Shown here: in pieces, positions 13,948-14,603 of the stretch
Layout: each line of letters opens with the position of its first letter
Position numbering within the stretch: the first letter of the stretch is position 1
Assembly (NCBI GenBank): GCA_021827245.1
Contig: JAKAWN010000145.1
Span: forward strand, 1-14,603
DNA length: 14,603 bases
Reading direction: 5' to 3'
Source: Acidobacteriota bacterium
Lineage (GTDB): Bacteria; Acidobacteriota; Terriglobia; UBA7540
Made by a program: the position numbers and the translations under genes
Notes under the pieces: generated by a model
Told to the model about the DNA's origin: nothing
The model's database searches: none
The model's input: only the letters and a program-made list of their open reading frames with translations

Positions 13948-14603
13948 CTAGCGCAGAGGTTCGTCAACCTCCCGCACCCAGTCCGGACGCTTCAGGACTT
14001 CGCGAGGTTTCGAGCCGTCCGGAGCGCTAATGATCCCGTCGCGCTCCATCAGGTCAAGCAGTCGGGCGGCGCGGCCGTATCCCAGCCGCAAGCGCCGCTG
14101 CAAGAGGGATGTGGATGCCTTCCCGGTTTCAACCACAATGCGGACCGCATCCTCGTAAACGGCGTCAAGTTCCGACGCGTCTGTCTCATCATCCAGGTCC
14201 GCGTCGCGATCGTCCTTATCCCGGACCGGTTTGAGGAACTCCTCATTGTATTGCGGTTCACGCTGAGACTTGCACCACTCCACAACTTTGTCGATCTCTT
14301 TTTCGGTTACCAGAGCCCCGTGGAGACGAACCAGCCGTGCTGTTCCGGGCGGAAGAAAAAGCATGTCGCCGCGGCCCAGCAACGCTTCCGCCCCGTTCGA
14401 GTCCAGAATCGTTCTGGAGTCCACTTTTGACGCCACGCGGAAGGCAATGCGCGAGGGGAGGTTTGCCTTGATCAGACCGGTGATGACATCGACCGAGGGC
14501 CGCTGAGTGGAAAGAATCAGATGGATGCCCACCGCGCGTGCCATTTGCGCGAGGCGCGTAATAGCTTCTTCGACGCCCTGGGGCTCAACCATCATCAAGT
14601 CCG
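13948..14603 (-). CDS. ftsK: DNA translocase FtsK, C-terminal part (cut by window end)
   Basis: FtsK pumps the chromosome terminus through the closing septum and activates XerCD recombination at dif. Only about 218 C-terminal residues are in the window; the gene continues past base 14603. The visible part starts inside the RecA-like motor, at the end of the Walker B strand (DLMMVEPQGVEEA), and continues with GIHLILSTQRPSVDVITGLI, ANLPSRIAFRVASKVDSRTI and LLGRGDMLFLPPG. An acidic linker of about 25 residues (DKDDRDADLDDETDASELD) precedes the C-terminal gamma winged helix, which reads DAVRIVVETGKASTSLLQRR then GYGRAARLLDLMERDGII. The gamma domain reads KOPS sequences in known FtsK proteins. It is convergent with the metal ATPase gene. 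Confidence 0.95.
   Translation of the reverse strand, partial: DLMMVEPQGVEEAITRLAQMARAVGIHLILSTQRPSVDVITGLIKANLPSRIAFRVASKVDSRTILDSNGAEALLGRGDMLFLPPGTARLVRLHGALVTEKEIDKVVEWCKSQREPQYNEEFLKPVRDKDDRDADLDDETDASELDAVYEDAVRIVVETGKASTSLLQRRLRLGYGRAARLLDLMERDGIISAPDGSKPREVLKRPDWVREVDEPLR

Overview
The window is a stretch of bacterial chromosome, moderately GC-rich in its genes, and almost all of it is housekeeping. The set ruvX-mltG, pyrF-pyrE, pyrC, ffh-rpsP-KH-rimM-trmD-rplS-rnhB and ftsK, the frequent GTG/TTG starts backed by clear Shine-Dalgarno sequences, and the style of the dispersed palindromes fit an uncultured Acidobacteriota or a related soil lineage. This placement is an inference from gene style; there is no rRNA or other decisive marker.

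Layout. (1) 299-1806, plus strand: ruvX and mltG, overlapping by ATGA. (2) 1807-2194: a 388-base gap with no convincing gene, though two short protein-like frames are noted. (3) 2195-3537, plus strand: pyrF and pyrE, the last two steps of UMP synthesis, 8 bases apart. (4) 3613-4311, minus strand: an orphan gene whose motif order resembles the uracil-DNA glycosylase fold. (5) 4485-5762, minus strand: pyrC, the third step of UMP synthesis, so the orphan sits between two blocks of one pathway. (6) 5772-6832: about 1 kb without genes, packed with several unrelated dispersed repeats. (7) 11577 down to 6833, minus strand: a translation and protein-export operon, ffh, rpsP, khpA (KH protein), rimM, trmD, rplS, rnhB, with a good sigma-70-like promoter upstream of ffh. 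(8) 11869-13755, plus strand: a P1B-type metal ATPase with a TPC transport motif and no N-terminal metal-binding domain, divergent from ffh. (9) 13948 to the window end, minus strand: the C-terminal third of ftsK, convergent with the ATPase, with short CACAGAG-type repeats between the two.

How the genes work together: PyrC, PyrF and PyrE supply UMP. Ffh targets nascent membrane proteins. S16, L19, RimM and TrmD build and tune the ribosome and tRNA, and KhpA is a small RNA-binding partner. RNase HII and RuvX handle nucleic-acid repair. MltG and FtsK act in wall synthesis and in division and chromosome segregation. No tRNA, rRNA, CRISPR array, insertion sequence or phage gene was seen. Nothing here amounts to a clear new multi-gene system; the best candidates for novelty are the orphan gene at 3613-4311 and the repeat-dense gap at 5772-6832.
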